A DNA stretch of 64,000 bases. Source: Gemmatimonadales bacterium (lineage in GTDB: Bacteria > Gemmatimonadota > Gemmatimonadetes > Palauibacterales > Palauibacteraceae). The notes beneath the pieces are model-generated. The model did not search any database and was not told the origin of the DNA. It was given only the letters and a program-made list of their open reading frames with translations. The position numbers were made by a program, and so were the translations under genes. This document shows, piece after piece, positions 8,207-16,745 of the stretch (the first letter of the stretch is position 1; each line of letters begins with the position of its first letter). The stretch is taken from NCBI GenBank assembly GCA_009840115.1, contig VXOJ01000063.1:61199-125198 (forward strand). The letters are read 5' to 3'.

Positions 8207-9034
8207 TTACAGAAGCGGCCGCGTGACGTCCGGGGCGGCGTCGACGTGCCGAAACCAGGCCGCTATTCTCTCCTGAACGGACGCTGCGGCCCGCGCGGGA
8301 TCCGGAGCGTTTCGGATAGGTCGTCCCATGACGATGTAGTCGGCCCCGGCCTCGAACGCGGACTCCACGTCGACCGTCCGTTTCTGGTCATCGGTCCCGG
8401 CTTCCCTCGCCGCACGGATACCGGGGACGACAATGCGAAACCGGCGGGACACCGCGGCGCGAACTCGAGCGGCCTCGTGGCCGGAACTGATGACGCCGGC
8501 GCAGCCGATGCCCTCCGCCCTGCGGGCTCGCGAGAGGACGACGTCCCCGATGTCCGCTTCAAAGCCGAGGTCTTCCATGTCCGCTCGGTCGAGACTGGTG
8601 AGAACGGTCACGGCCAGGATCCCGAGATCGCCCGCGGCAGCGTCGCAGGCGGCACGGAGGATCGCATCGTTGCCGTGCACCGTGACGAAGTCCACGTCCC
8701 GGGTCCGCAGTTGTCGGACCGCGGAGCTGACCGTCTGTGGAACGTCGAAGAGCTTGAGGTCGGCGAATACCTTCTTGTCCCTGGAGCGAAGCCAGTCGGC
8801 CAGCTCGAAGTATCCCCCGGAAAGGAAGAGTTCCAGGCCGATCTTGTAGAAGGAAACGGTATCGGCCAGCGCGTCGACGGTCTTCCGCGCTTCCGAGGCG
8901 GTTGGAACGTCCAGCGCGAGGATCAGCCGGTCGGTCGCGGGGATCGTTGCGGAGATCGTCGCCTCCCGAAGTTGTTGCCGTTGCGAGCCCGGCGGTCGGA
9001 GTTCCGCTCGGTCGTTGTGGCTCCCGGTGAACAT
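8207..9034 (-). CDS. pyrF: orotidine 5'-phosphate decarboxylase
   Basis: About 275 residues. It catalyses the last step of UMP synthesis, OMP to UMP. The TIM-barrel signatures are clear: LILALDVP, KIGLELF, the catalytic FADLKLFDVPQT (Asp-Lys-Asp array), VTVHG, and a C-terminal phosphate loop YIVMGRPI. The start is uncertain. The open frame extends to 9124, but that would place its start inside a parS site. The ATG at 9034 is used here, and homology begins about 35 residues later, near TDRLILALD. It diverges from parAB. Confidence 0.88.
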   Translation of the reverse strand: MFTGSHNDRAELRPPGSQRQQLREATISATIPATDRLILALDVPTASEARKTVDALADTVSFYKIGLELFLSGGYFELADWLRSRDKKVFADLKLFDVPQTVSSAVRQLRTRDVDFVTVHGNDAILRAACDAAAGDLGILAVTVLTSLDRADMEDLGFEADIGDVVLSRARRAEGIGCAGVISSGHEAARVRAAVSRRFRIVVPGIRAAREAGTDDQKRTVDVESAFEAGADYIVMGRPIRNAPDPARAAASVQERIAAWFRHVDAAPDVTRPLL

Positions 9035-9116
9035 GAGCCGACGCGTGGCGAGTGGACGACGAAGCTCTTTGCGGGCGCGCGTGCCCGCAAGAGACCGACC
9101 GTCGATGTCGAGCCAT

Positions 9117-9132
9117 CGTTTCACGTGAAACG
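9117..9132. promoter_or_regulatory. parS centromere site 1
   Basis: Sixteen-base palindrome CGTTTCACGTGAAACG. It matches the bacterial parS consensus TGTTTCACGTGAAACA at all but the two outer positions. It is the ParB loading site for chromosome segregation and lies about 250 bases upstream of parA. Confidence 0.92.
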
Positions 9133-9186
9133 TCAGGTTTCGTTCGGCCGCGCGCGGAAGTGGCTTTCGTCACCACCGTCATCACA

Positions 9187-9202
9187 TGTTTCACGTGAAA
9201 CA
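9187..9202. promoter_or_regulatory. parS centromere site 2 (perfect consensus)
   Basis: TGTTTCACGTGAAACA, identical to the consensus parS. Its centre is exactly 70 bp from that of the first site. Both lie in the pyrF-parA gap (9035-9375), which otherwise holds only an AT-rich patch near 9300-9310 that may belong to the parAB promoter. Confidence 0.96.
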
Positions 9203-9375
9203 CGGGGTCCCGCGGGATCTGATCCGGCAGTCCGTAGCCGAACCCTGCTTCGGCCGCGAAGCGGACTCCACACCCGGTCGCCCGGGTCACGAGAGCGCCA
9301 TATATTTTCGGATTCACTGGAAGTGTTGTCGGTTCATGCCGCCGGGTGCGGCGATCAGCGAGGGGTGGACTGATT

Positions 9376-10149
9376 TTGGGTCGGGTGATCGCGATTGCGA
9401 ATCAGAAGGGTGGGGTCGGCAAGACCACGACGGCGATCAACCTCGGCGCCTCGCTGGCGATCGCGGAGCGCAACACGCTCGTGATCGATTGCGACCCGCA
9501 GGGGAACGCGACCTCCGGGTTCGGGCTGCGCAAGGACGGCGACGTCCCCAGCGTGTACGACTGCCTTGTAAACGGACAGCCGCTTCAGGCGGCGGTGCGG
9601 CCGGAAGTCCACTTCCCGTGCCTGTCCGTGGTGTCCGCGAGTCGGGACCTGACCGGCGCCGAAGTGGAACTGATCGATCGATCGGACCGCCAGCGAATCC
9701 TCGGCCGGAAGATCGAGGCTCTGCGGGGCGACTTCGAGTATATCCTGATCGATTCACCGCCGTCCCTCGGGCTCCTCACGCTGAACGCACTGGCGGCCGC
9801 CGACGCCGTGCTCATCCCGATTCAGTGTGAGTTCTATGCGTTGGAGGGGCTCAGCCAGCTCCTGAACACCGTGCGGCTGGTGCAACGCAGCATCAACCCG
9901 GAACTCGAAATCGAGGGAGTGCTGCTGACGATGTACGATTCGCGCCTCAACCTGGCCAAACAGGTAGCCGCCGAGGCGCGCGAGTACTTCGGGGGCAAGG
10001 TCTTCGACACGATGATCCCCCGGAACATTCGGCTCGCCGAAGCCCCGAGTTTTGGAGAGCCGATCGCTCTGTACGATGTCCTGTCGAGCGGGGCCCGCGG
10101 ATACCTGAGCCTGGCCCGGGAGCTGATCGATCGGCACAGGGGTTCATAG
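9376..10149 (+). CDS. parA: chromosome partitioning ATPase ParA (Soj)
   Basis: 257 residues of the small chromosomal ParA type. The deviant Walker A KGGVGKTT near the N-terminus, the Walker B-like YILIDSPPSLG and CDPQGNATSG are all present. ATP-dependent DNA binding by ParA drives movement of ParB-parS complexes. I chose the TTG at 9376, giving (M)GRVIAIANQKGG as in relatives, with AGGGGTGG eight bases upstream. Its stop is directly followed by the TTG start of parB. Confidence 0.95.
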   Translation: MGRVIAIANQKGGVGKTTTAINLGASLAIAERNTLVIDCDPQGNATSGFGLRKDGDVPSVYDCLVNGQPLQAAVRPEVHFPCLSVVSASRDLTGAEVELIDRSDRQRILGRKIEALRGDFEYILIDSPPSLGLLTLNALAAADAVLIPIQCEFYALEGLSQLLNTVRLVQRSINPELEIEGVLLTMYDSRLNLAKQVAAEAREYFGGKVFDTMIPRNIRLAEAPSFGEPIALYDVLSSGARGYLSLARELIDRHRGS

Positions 10150-11037
10150 TTGCCCAGGAACGAGCGCCGTCTCGGGAAGGGGCTTGCGGCCCTGTTGGGC
10201 GAAAACCTCGGGACGGATCGCGTCGCGGCGGAAGCGGAGATTCCGGTCGAAGCCATCCAGGCGAATCCGTTCCAGCCCCGCGGCGACTTCGACCCGGCCC
10301 GCCTCGCGGAACTCGCGGACTCCATCCGCGAGAACGGCCTGCTGCAGCCGGTCGTCGTCAGGCCCGTGGGAGACGCGTTCGAGATCGTCGTGGGCGAGCG
10401 GCGATTCCGGGCGGTTCAGAGTCTCGGCTGGACATCGGTTCCGGCTCTGGTGCGGCCGCTGGACGACCAGCAGATGCTTGTCGTCGCGCTCGTCGAAAAC
10501 TTGCAACGTCATGACCTGTCAGCACTTGAAGAAGCCCGAGGATATCGTCGCCTGATGCGGGATTTCGGTCTGACGCAGGAAGAGGTAGGACGGCACGTGG
10601 GGAGGGACAGATCGACCGTGGCGAACGCTCTTCGACTGCTCGCCCTGCCGGAGGCGGTGCTGGGCCTGCTCGCCAGGGGGAAGCTGTCCGCAGGTCACGG
10701 CCGCGCCCTCCTGATGTTGTCCACCCCCGACGAGCAAACCCGTGTCGGGCTGGAGGCGGCGAAGCGGGGGTGGTCCGTGAGGGAGACGGAACGTCGTGTC
10801 CGCCCCGCACAGCGCGGGCGACGGAAGACCCGTGGAAAAGAGCGGACGAGGGCGGGCGATCCCGTGGTGAGGCGCGTCGAACTGGGGCTTGAGCGAGGGT
10901 TCGGGACCCAGGTGCGGATCCGGACGCGATCGGACGGAGCGGGCGAGGTCGTCGTGCGTTTCCACGATACCGATGATTTTCTGCGGCTCGTTGCCCTGAT
11001 GGGAGGGGACGAACTCGCTGCGGAGCTTCGCGAATGA
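10150..11037 (+). CDS. parB: chromosome partitioning protein ParB (Spo0J)
   Basis: 295 residues starting with TTG directly after the parA stop (MPRNERRLGKGLAALLG). The N-terminal CTPase/clamp domain shows ANPFQPR and GERRFRA (82-88), then ALVENLQRHDLSALEEA. A helix-turn-helix of sequence TQEEVGRHVGRDRSTVANAL binds parS. The C-terminal dimerisation region is basic and less conserved. It overlaps the next gene by four bases (ATGA). Confidence 0.95.
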   Translation: MPRNERRLGKGLAALLGENLGTDRVAAEAEIPVEAIQANPFQPRGDFDPARLAELADSIRENGLLQPVVVRPVGDAFEIVVGERRFRAVQSLGWTSVPALVRPLDDQQMLVVALVENLQRHDLSALEEARGYRRLMRDFGLTQEEVGRHVGRDRSTVANALRLLALPEAVLGLLARGKLSAGHGRALLMLSTPDEQTRVGLEAAKRGWSVRETERRVRPAQRGRRKTRGKERTRAGDPVVRRVELGLERGFGTQVRIRTRSDGAGEVVVRFHDTDDFLRLVALMGGDELAAELRE

Positions 11038-11846
11038 CCTTCCTCCGGCGATGGACCCTGCAGTTGGTCCGACGGGATGGCCGGGAGGTACGATCCCTGC
11101 CCCTCGGCGGTGCCCGGCCGCTCGTCTCGGTGGCGGGTACGATCATCGCCTTGTTGGGCCTGGGGTTTCTGGGGGGTCTCCTGACGGCCTGGCGGACGGA
11201 GTCCGGTCGAGTCCTCGAACTGGAGGCGGAAGTCGCCGCGCACGAGAGGGAGCTCGAGCGGATGAACCGGTTGGCGAGTCGTTTGAACGAACTCGAGGAA
11301 GAGTTCGGTTTCCTCCAGGCTGCCGTAACCGCCGGAAGGCCTGCCGAATCGCCGCCGGTAAACGTCGTCCTCAGGGAAGGCATGGAGGTCAGGTCGCCGG
11401 GCCCGGCAGAGGCGACGACCCTCGCCTGGCCTCTCACGCAGCGCGGCTTCATCACCCGTCACTTCGGCTCACGGCCGGCCGATTCGCGCGAAGGACATCC
11501 GGGATTGGACATTGCGGTTCCGACGGGGTCGTACGTGCGAGCGATTCAGGCGGGGAGGGTCGAGGAGGCGGGCGAAGACCCGATCTACGGAAAATTTCTG
11601 CGGATTGCGCACCCCGATGGGCTAACGTCATTGTATGGCCACAACGCGTGGCTATTCGCTGAGGCCGGCGACGAAGTGGAGCGACTCGAGGTCATCGCCC
11701 TCACGGGAAACACGGGAAGATCCTCGGCTCCCCATCTGCACCTGGAACTCGCCCGGAACGGCGCACTATTGGACCCACTCTCGCTGGTGGCGGACCACGG
11801 CGGTCGGGACAACGCGGGAGCCCCGGCGGAGAGGCAACCGGAGTAA
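11034..11846 (+). CDS. membrane-anchored M23-family peptidase (LytM type)
   Basis: 270 residues: a short basic cytoplasmic start, one membrane helix (about 31-52), a coiled coil (about 57-95), and a LytM/M23 domain with the zinc ligands His155 and Asp159 (GHPGLD) and His234/His236 (HLHLEL), plus His203. The active site is intact, so peptidoglycan endopeptidase activity is plausible. The anchor plus coiled coil resembles factors that position wall hydrolysis. It starts inside the parB stop and is followed 13 bases later by a bactofilin, pointing to a cell-shape role. Confidence 0.87.
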   Translation: MTFLRRWTLQLVRRDGREVRSLPLGGARPLVSVAGTIIALLGLGFLGGLLTAWRTESGRVLELEAEVAAHERELERMNRLASRLNELEEEFGFLQAAVTAGRPAESPPVNVVLREGMEVRSPGPAEATTLAWPLTQRGFITRHFGSRPADSREGHPGLDIAVPTGSYVRAIQAGRVEEAGEDPIYGKFLRIAHPDGLTSLYGHNAWLFAEAGDEVERLEVIALTGNTGRSSAPHLHLELARNGALLDPLSLVADHGGRDNAGAPAERQPE

Positions 11847-11859
11847 GGATTGGAGCGAA

Positions 11860-12312
11860 ATGGCTAGAGATTCTCGACATGGCGGGCACACCCGTGAACT
11901 GAGCGACGTCGTTTCGGTCGTCGCGCCCGGGATGACGATCCTCGGGGACGTAATGTGCGATGGCACGGTCCGGGTCGAAGGCAAGATCGAAGGCTCGGTC
12001 AAGGCGACGAAATCCGTGGTCGTCGGCAAGGACGGACGTATTACCGGGGACATCGACACGCAGGATGTCGTGATCGCCGGCACCGTGACCGGGACCGTCG
12101 TGGGAGCCAGTCGCGTGGAACTGCAGGAAACCTGCAAGATCGAGGGCGACATTCGGAGTCGCCGAGTGAAGCTCGAGGAAGGCGGCCAGATCGAGGGCCG
12201 TCTCCACATGACGGCAAAAGCAGCGGACCAGAAGCCCGCCGCTCCTCCGCGCAAGAGCGCTTCACCCTCGATCCAGCCTCAGAAGCCTCAGCGCGCGGCC
12301 GGGCCCAGCTGA
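11860..12312 (+). CDS. bactofilin cytoskeletal protein
   Basis: 150 residues with the bactofilin (DUF583) beta-helix at about residues 20-120: repeated short strands such as VVAPGMTILGDV, VRVEGKIEGSV and VVIAGTVTGTVVG. It is flanked by a short charged N-terminus and a Pro/Lys-rich tail. Bactofilins polymerise without nucleotides at the membrane. An M23 peptidase next to a bactofilin is a known shape-control pairing (for example Helicobacter and Caulobacter relatives). The ATG at 11860 has GGAG four bases upstream. Confidence 0.9.
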   Translation: MARDSRHGGHTRELSDVVSVVAPGMTILGDVMCDGTVRVEGKIEGSVKATKSVVVGKDGRITGDIDTQDVVIAGTVTGTVVGASRVELQETCKIEGDIRSRRVKLEEGGQIEGRLHMTAKAADQKPAAPPRKSASPSIQPQKPQRAAGPS

Positions 12313-12402
12313 AGCGAGGCTTCCGCCCGCCCGGCCTCCCGACCGCGGAGGTCGCGCCGTGCCGCGCCGTGCGATCCGCTTGACGGAATGCCGTAACCGC
12401 GG

Positions 12403-13389
12403 ATGAGGGACACCCTCCTCTTCGCGTTCGCGTTCCTGCCCCTGACGCTCGGTGCGGACTGGCTCGTTCGCGGCGCCGCCGGCCTCGCGCAGCGATTCGG
12501 TGTCAGTCCGCTCGTCGTCGGCCTGACCGTGGTCGCCTTCGGCACCTCGGCCCCGGAGCTGGTCGTCAGCGCACTTGCGTCGCTTGAGGGCCAACCGGAC
12601 GTCGCCGTCGGCAACATCATGGGATCCACGGCCGCGAACGTGGGCTTGATCGTGGGCGTCGGCGCCCTGATTCGACCGATCGAGGTCCACCGGCGGGTCA
12701 TCGTGCGCGAGACGCCGCTCGTCATCATCGTTCTCTCGCTCGTGATGGTGCTGTCGCTCAACGATGCCGTCGGACGCCTCGACGGGCTCGTGCTCGTATC
12801 CGGCTGGGCACTCTACCTGTTCTTTCTCCTGAAGTGGGAGCGAGTGGGCCTGTTCGGGAAGTCGGATGGCGCGTCCGATTCGGACGCGCCTCTGCCGGGG
12901 GCCGGAACCGATCCGCAACAGACCGATATCGCGGCGCCCGGAGTCTGGTGGTCGCTCGTACGGATCGGCCTCGGCCTGCCCTGCCTTACGTACGGGGCGC
13001 GTTGGCTGCTGGAGGGCGCCGAGGGGATCGCAAGGTCGCTGGCCGTGCCGGAGGCGGTGATCGCCGCCACGATGATCGCGGTCGGCACCTCGCTGCCGGA
13101 GTTGGCTTCTACGCTCGTGGCCGCCTTCCGGCGAATGGGAGACATCGCGATCGGGAACGTGATCGGCTCGAACGTGTTCAACCTCGGCCTCGTACTCGGG
13201 ACCGCCGCGCTCGTTCGCCCCCTCGTTCTCCATCCGACCATCGTTGTCGGCTACGTGCTTCCGGCCCTGGCCTTCTCCGTCATCCTCATCCCCCTCGCCC
13301 TGCACCGCGGCACGGTCCAAAGGGCGGAGGGCGGGCTCCTCCTGCTCCTCTATCTCGCCTACATCGTGATGGTCTGGCTGTTCAACTGA
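12403..13389 (+). CDS. calcium/sodium antiporter, CaCA superfamily
   Basis: 328 residues with the two inverted alpha repeats of the CaCA family. GTSAPELVVS with GNIMGSTAANVG lies in the first half, and GTSLPELAST with GNVIGSNVFNLG in the second. Each half has about five membrane helices, and a hydrophilic cytoplasmic loop (about 145-190) lies between them. It resembles YrbG-type exchangers, and both conserved Glu residues of the ion-binding motifs are present. The 90-base gap before it holds nothing clear. Confidence 0.9.
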   Translation: MRDTLLFAFAFLPLTLGADWLVRGAAGLAQRFGVSPLVVGLTVVAFGTSAPELVVSALASLEGQPDVAVGNIMGSTAANVGLIVGVGALIRPIEVHRRVIVRETPLVIIVLSLVMVLSLNDAVGRLDGLVLVSGWALYLFFLLKWERVGLFGKSDGASDSDAPLPGAGTDPQQTDIAAPGVWWSLVRIGLGLPCLTYGARWLLEGAEGIARSLAVPEAVIAATMIAVGTSLPELASTLVAAFRRMGDIAIGNVIGSNVFNLGLVLGTAALVRPLVLHPTIVVGYVLPALAFSVILIPLALHRGTVQRAEGGLLLLLYLAYIVMVWLFN

Positions 13390-13437
13390 CCTGACCCGAT
13401 CCTGACATTCCCCCCACCTTCCCCCCGGGTCCGCCGC

Positions 13438-13467
13438 TTGCAAAGCGATAAAGTAAAGCGTTAGGGT
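13438..13467 (+). promoter_or_regulatory. promoter of the AbrB/PIN pair, leaderless type
   Basis: -35 TTGCAA (13438-13443), an 18 bp spacer and -10 TAGGGT (13462-13467). The ATG of the AbrB-like gene begins only six bases after the -10, so the transcript should start at or within a base or two of the start codon. Confidence 0.6.
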
Positions 13468-13473
13468 TGGCGT

Positions 13474-13695
13474 ATGGTCGTTTCCGTAAAGATGAGCAGC
13501 AAGAACCAGATCGTGGTTCCAAAAGCCGCGCGGGAGGCACTTGGCCTCAGGCCCGGCGACCGGCTCGCGGTGTCGGTGGACGGTGAAACGGTACGGATGG
13601 AAAAGCTGCCGCCGGACCAGGAAGATCGTCTACGGGGCGTGCTGCGGGATGTCGCCGATGCCGGGGATCTCTGGATCGAACTCGAGGACGCCTGA
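13474..13695 (+). CDS. AbrB/MazE/SpoVT-family antitoxin
   Basis: 73 residues with a swapped-hairpin AbrB domain: VKMSSKNQIVVPKAAREALGL, then RPGDRLAVSVDGETVRMEKL. Proteins like this bind operator DNA and neutralise a partner toxin. The downstream PIN gene starts with a GTG immediately after its TGA, which is the usual antitoxin-toxin order. It probably represses the promoter just upstream. Confidence 0.87.
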   Translation: MVVSVKMSSKNQIVVPKAAREALGLRPGDRLAVSVDGETVRMEKLPPDQEDRLRGVLRDVADAGDLWIELEDA

Positions 13696-14163
13696 GTGGC
13701 GGACGACGCGAGCCGGGCAAGTCTCGCGGAGCATCTGGCCGGGGCCGGTCTCGTCCACGTCGACGCTCGCGTATTCGCGCTTCACCTGACCGACACGGGC
13801 CCGACGAGACAAACGGAACTCGCCTTCTCGGGCATCGCGAGCGGCAGCATCAAGGCCCAGACGTCGAGCCTGACTCTCTACCAGGTCCTCGTGGAAGTGT
13901 ACCGGCAGGGAAAACCGACATTGGCTCGCGATGTGGCGCGGCACATGCGGCTCTACCCTCGATTGGGCATCGTGGCCGCCAGCTCCGAAATCGCCATTCA
14001 GGCCGCCGAAGTACGAGCCCGGCTCGGAGGTCGGCCGGAACGGGCCCTGCAGATCGCGACGGCGCTGGTTTCGGGCGCCGAGGTGTACCTCACCTCCGGC
14101 TCGGGACTCCGCCGGATTGCCGGGATGCGCGTGTTGAACGTCGAAGACTTGAGCGAGGAGTAA
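13696..14163 (+). CDS. PIN-domain protein (VapC-like) with degenerate active site
   Basis: 155 residues with a PIN-like fold pattern: VHVDARVFAL (Asp23) near the start, LYQVLVEVYR (Glu67) in the middle and ALQIATALVSGAEVYLTS near the end. PIN ribonucleases need three or four acidic residues. Here the usual Asp of the PDALQIATAL motif is Arg116 (PERALQIATAL), and the TND motif has become TSG (133-135). Two of the acidic metal ligands therefore appear lost. The gene may be an inactivated toxin kept for regulation. The start is GTG. Confidence 0.8.
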   Translation: MADDASRASLAEHLAGAGLVHVDARVFALHLTDTGPTRQTELAFSGIASGSIKAQTSSLTLYQVLVEVYRQGKPTLARDVARHMRLYPRLGIVAASSEIAIQAAEVRARLGGRPERALQIATALVSGAEVYLTSGSGLRRIAGMRVLNVEDLSEE

Positions 14164-14176
14164 GCGACACGGTCCG

Positions 14177-14917
14177 CTACCGTCTCCGGACGAGCCTCAC
14201 GAGCGCCTTCAGCGGGTCGTAGAAGCGGTCCACGACCCGCTCCTTTAGTGGAATGATCGCGTTGTCCGTGATGGAGATGCTCTCGGGGCATACCTCCGTG
14301 CAGCACTTCGTGATGTTGCAGAACCCGATGCCCCCCGACTCCTTGAGAAACGCGCTCCGGTCCTCCACGTCGATCGGGTTCAGGCTGTATCCGGCCGTTC
14401 TCACGAGGTACGTGGGGCCGATGAACTCCGCGTGCTTTCCGTGTGACCGGAGGACGTGGCACACATCCTGACAGAGGAAGCACTCGATGCACTTCCGCAT
14501 TTCCTGTGCCCTCTCGATCTCGAACTGCTTCATTCGCCAGCCGTCCTCCGCATCGCGGGGACGCGGTCTGAAACGCGGGATGGATGCGTTGTTCCGGTAG
14601 GCCTGAGACACGTCGGCGACGAGGTCCTTGATGACGGGAAACGCCTTCATCGGCGTGACCGTGATCGACTCGCCCTCCTCGTAGTCGGAGAGGCGGGTCA
14701 TGCACGTCAAGCGAGGCCGCCCGTTGACCTCGCAGCTGCAGGATCCACACTTGCCGGCCTTGCAGTTCCAGCGCACCGCGAGATCCGGCGCGTGTTCCGC
14801 CTGGATCCGGTGAATGGCGTCCAGCACGACCATGCCCTGATCGATCTCGATCGTGTAGGATTCGAGTTGCCCGTCGTCGCCGGACCCGCGGTAGACCTGG
14901 AAAGTTCGTTCCGCCAC
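14177..14917 (-). CDS. sdhB: succinate dehydrogenase/fumarate reductase iron-sulfur subunit
   Basis: 246 residues with all three cluster motifs. The plant-type [2Fe-2S] site is NCKAGKCGSC plus TC (Cys52, 57, 60, 72). The ferredoxin-like part has CIECFLCQDVC (Cys143, 146, 149, 153) and a second set, FCNITKCCTEVCPE (Cys200, 206, 210). It carries electrons from SdhA to the membrane subunit. It is the third gene of sdhC-sdhA-sdhB, four bases after sdhA. Confidence 0.94.
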   Translation of the reverse strand: MAERTFQVYRGSGDDGQLESYTIEIDQGMVVLDAIHRIQAEHAPDLAVRWNCKAGKCGSCSCEVNGRPRLTCMTRLSDYEEGESITVTPMKAFPVIKDLVADVSQAYRNNASIPRFRPRPRDAEDGWRMKQFEIERAQEMRKCIECFLCQDVCHVLRSHGKHAEFIGPTYLVRTAGYSLNPIDVEDRSAFLKESGGIGFCNITKCCTEVCPESISITDNAIIPLKERVVDRFYDPLKALVRLVRRR

Positions 14918-14921
14918 CTCG

Positions 14922-16718
14922 CTACACCCCTTCCTCGATGAGCTGCCTCAGTTCGGCCGGCGGCTCCGATACCCGTTCGGTGTCGGTCACCATCTGCCCC
15001 TCGGATGATCGGATGACGACATTGACCCGCCCGAGCGAGGCGTCGGAGTCCGGATAGTCGATGCGGGTATGCGCACCGCGGCTCTCCCGACGCTCGAGCG
15101 CCGAGAGGACGACCGCCTCGGCCACGGTGAGCATGACCCCGAGGTCGAGCCAGGTGTGCCATCCGGGGTTGAAGGCTCGCCCCCCGTGAACCGAGCAGGT
15201 GTCGAGCTCCCCGCGCAGTCGGTGGACGTCCTCGAGGGCCTCGCGCAGCGCCCCCTCCGTACGGGCGATTCCGACCTTGTCCTGCATGATCTGCCGCAAT
15301 TCCTCCTGCAGGCCGAAGGGATTGCGTCCACCCTCTCGCGCGAAGGGCGCCGTCGCGCCCGCGACGGCCGCGGACAGTTCGGATGCCGGGATCTCGGCGA
15401 AGGATGCATCTCTCGCCTCTTCGGCGGCCGCGACGCCGGCGCGCTGCCCGAACACGATAAGGTCGGAGAGCGAATTGCCGCCGAGGCGATTGCCGCCGTG
15501 GAGGCCCGCGGCCACTTCACCCGCCGCGTACAGCCCGGAGACGCAGGTCGCCGCCGTTTCCGGGTCTACCTTCACTCCCCCCATCGCGTAGTGGGTCGTC
15601 GGCCCGACCTCCATCGCGTCGGTCGTGATGTCGACGCCCGCGAGTTCCTTGAACTGGTGATACATGCTCGGGAGCTTGGCCTTGATGTACTCGGGACTCC
15701 GCTTCTCCGAGATATTGAGGAAGACGCCGCCGTGCGGACTCCCCCGCCCGGCCTCCACCTCCGCGACGATCGCCTTTGCCACGACATCCCGGGTGAGCAG
15801 TTCCGGCGGGCGCCGGTTGGCCACGCGGTCGCCTTCCACCCACCGGTCGGCCTCCTCCTCGCTCTCCGCGTAGTCCCCCTCGAACATCTCCGGGACGTAT
15901 CGGAACATGAAGCGTTCGCCGTCCCCGTTCGTGAGCACGCCTCCCTCGCCACGGACGCCTTCCGTGACGAGCGTGCCCCGCACGCTGGGCGGCCACACCA
16001 TGCCCGTGGGGTGGAACTGGACGAACTCCATCCCCATGAGTTCGGCCCCCGCGTCATAGGCGAGCGCCACACCGTCGCCGGTGCACTCCCAGGAATTGGA
16101 GGTCACCTTCCAGGCCTTGCCCAATCCCCCCGTGGCGAGGATGACTGTCCGGGCGCGGAAGAGCACGAACTCGCCTGTCGGCCGCCAATACGCGAGCGCT
16201 CCGGCCACGCGCCCGTCCACGAGGATCAACCGGAACACCGTGCACTCCATGAAGATGTCGGCCCCTTCGTGCACGGCGTGATCCTGCAGCGTCCGGATCA
16301 TCTCCAGGCCCGTCCGGTCGCCGACGTGCGCCAGCCTTCCGTAGGTGTGTCCGCCGAACGGACGCTGGTTCATGCGTCCGTCCTCCGCCCGGTCGAAGAG
16401 GGCGCCCCACGCCTCGAGCTCCCTCACGCGGTCCGGGGCCTCCTCGGCGTGCGCCCTGGCCATCCGCCAGTCGCACAGTCCCTTCCCGCCCCGCATCGTG
16501 TCGCGGAAATGGACCTGCCAATTGTCTTCGGGACGGTTGTTGCCGAGCGCGGCCGCCATCCCGCCCTCGGCCATGACCGTGTGCGCCTTGCCGAGCAGCG
16601 ACTTGCCGACGAGTCCGACGGATGCGCCGGCCTCGATGGCCGCGATCGCCGCGCGGAGCCCGGCGCCCCCGGCTCCGATCACGAGGACGTCATGCTCGTG
16701 GCGTTCTGAAATCTCCAT
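14922..16718 (-). CDS. sdhA: succinate dehydrogenase flavoprotein subunit
   Basis: 598 residues. It contains the FAD-binding N-terminus VLVIGAGGAGLRAAI, the covalent-FAD His in KAHTVMAEGGMAAAL, the active-site region QFHPTG and the C-terminal HGGNRLGGNSLSD, which carries the catalytic and flavin-binding Arg. It oxidises succinate to fumarate. It lies between sdhC and sdhB, and the closest relatives by pattern are mycobacterial Sdh1-type flavoproteins rather than the E. coli type. Confidence 0.94.
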   Translation of the reverse strand: MEISERHEHDVLVIGAGGAGLRAAIAAIEAGASVGLVGKSLLGKAHTVMAEGGMAAALGNNRPEDNWQVHFRDTMRGGKGLCDWRMARAHAEEAPDRVRELEAWGALFDRAEDGRMNQRPFGGHTYGRLAHVGDRTGLEMIRTLQDHAVHEGADIFMECTVFRLILVDGRVAGALAYWRPTGEFVLFRARTVILATGGLGKAWKVTSNSWECTGDGVALAYDAGAELMGMEFVQFHPTGMVWPPSVRGTLVTEGVRGEGGVLTNGDGERFMFRYVPEMFEGDYAESEEEADRWVEGDRVANRRPPELLTRDVVAKAIVAEVEAGRGSPHGGVFLNISEKRSPEYIKAKLPSMYHQFKELAGVDITTDAMEVGPTTHYAMGGVKVDPETAATCVSGLYAAGEVAAGLHGGNRLGGNSLSDLIVFGQRAGVAAAEEARDASFAEIPASELSAAVAGATAPFAREGGRNPFGLQEELRQIMQDKVGIARTEGALREALEDVHRLRGELDTCSVHGGRAFNPGWHTWLDLGVMLTVAEAVVLSALERRESRGAHTRIDYPDSDASLGRVNVVIRSSEGQMVTDTERVSEPPAELRQLIEEGV

Positions 16719-16745
16719 GGAAAAGTCCGCTGTGCTCCGTTGGGT

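Noticed and set aside
8184..8212. TATAAT on the plus strand as a promoter
   Set aside because: No matching -35 box and no plus-strand gene downstream; probably an AT-rich patch or part of a minus-strand promoter.
9035..9124. Longer pyrF starting at a GTG at 9124
   Set aside because: The start would lie inside parS and the added residues have no similarity to OMP decarboxylases.
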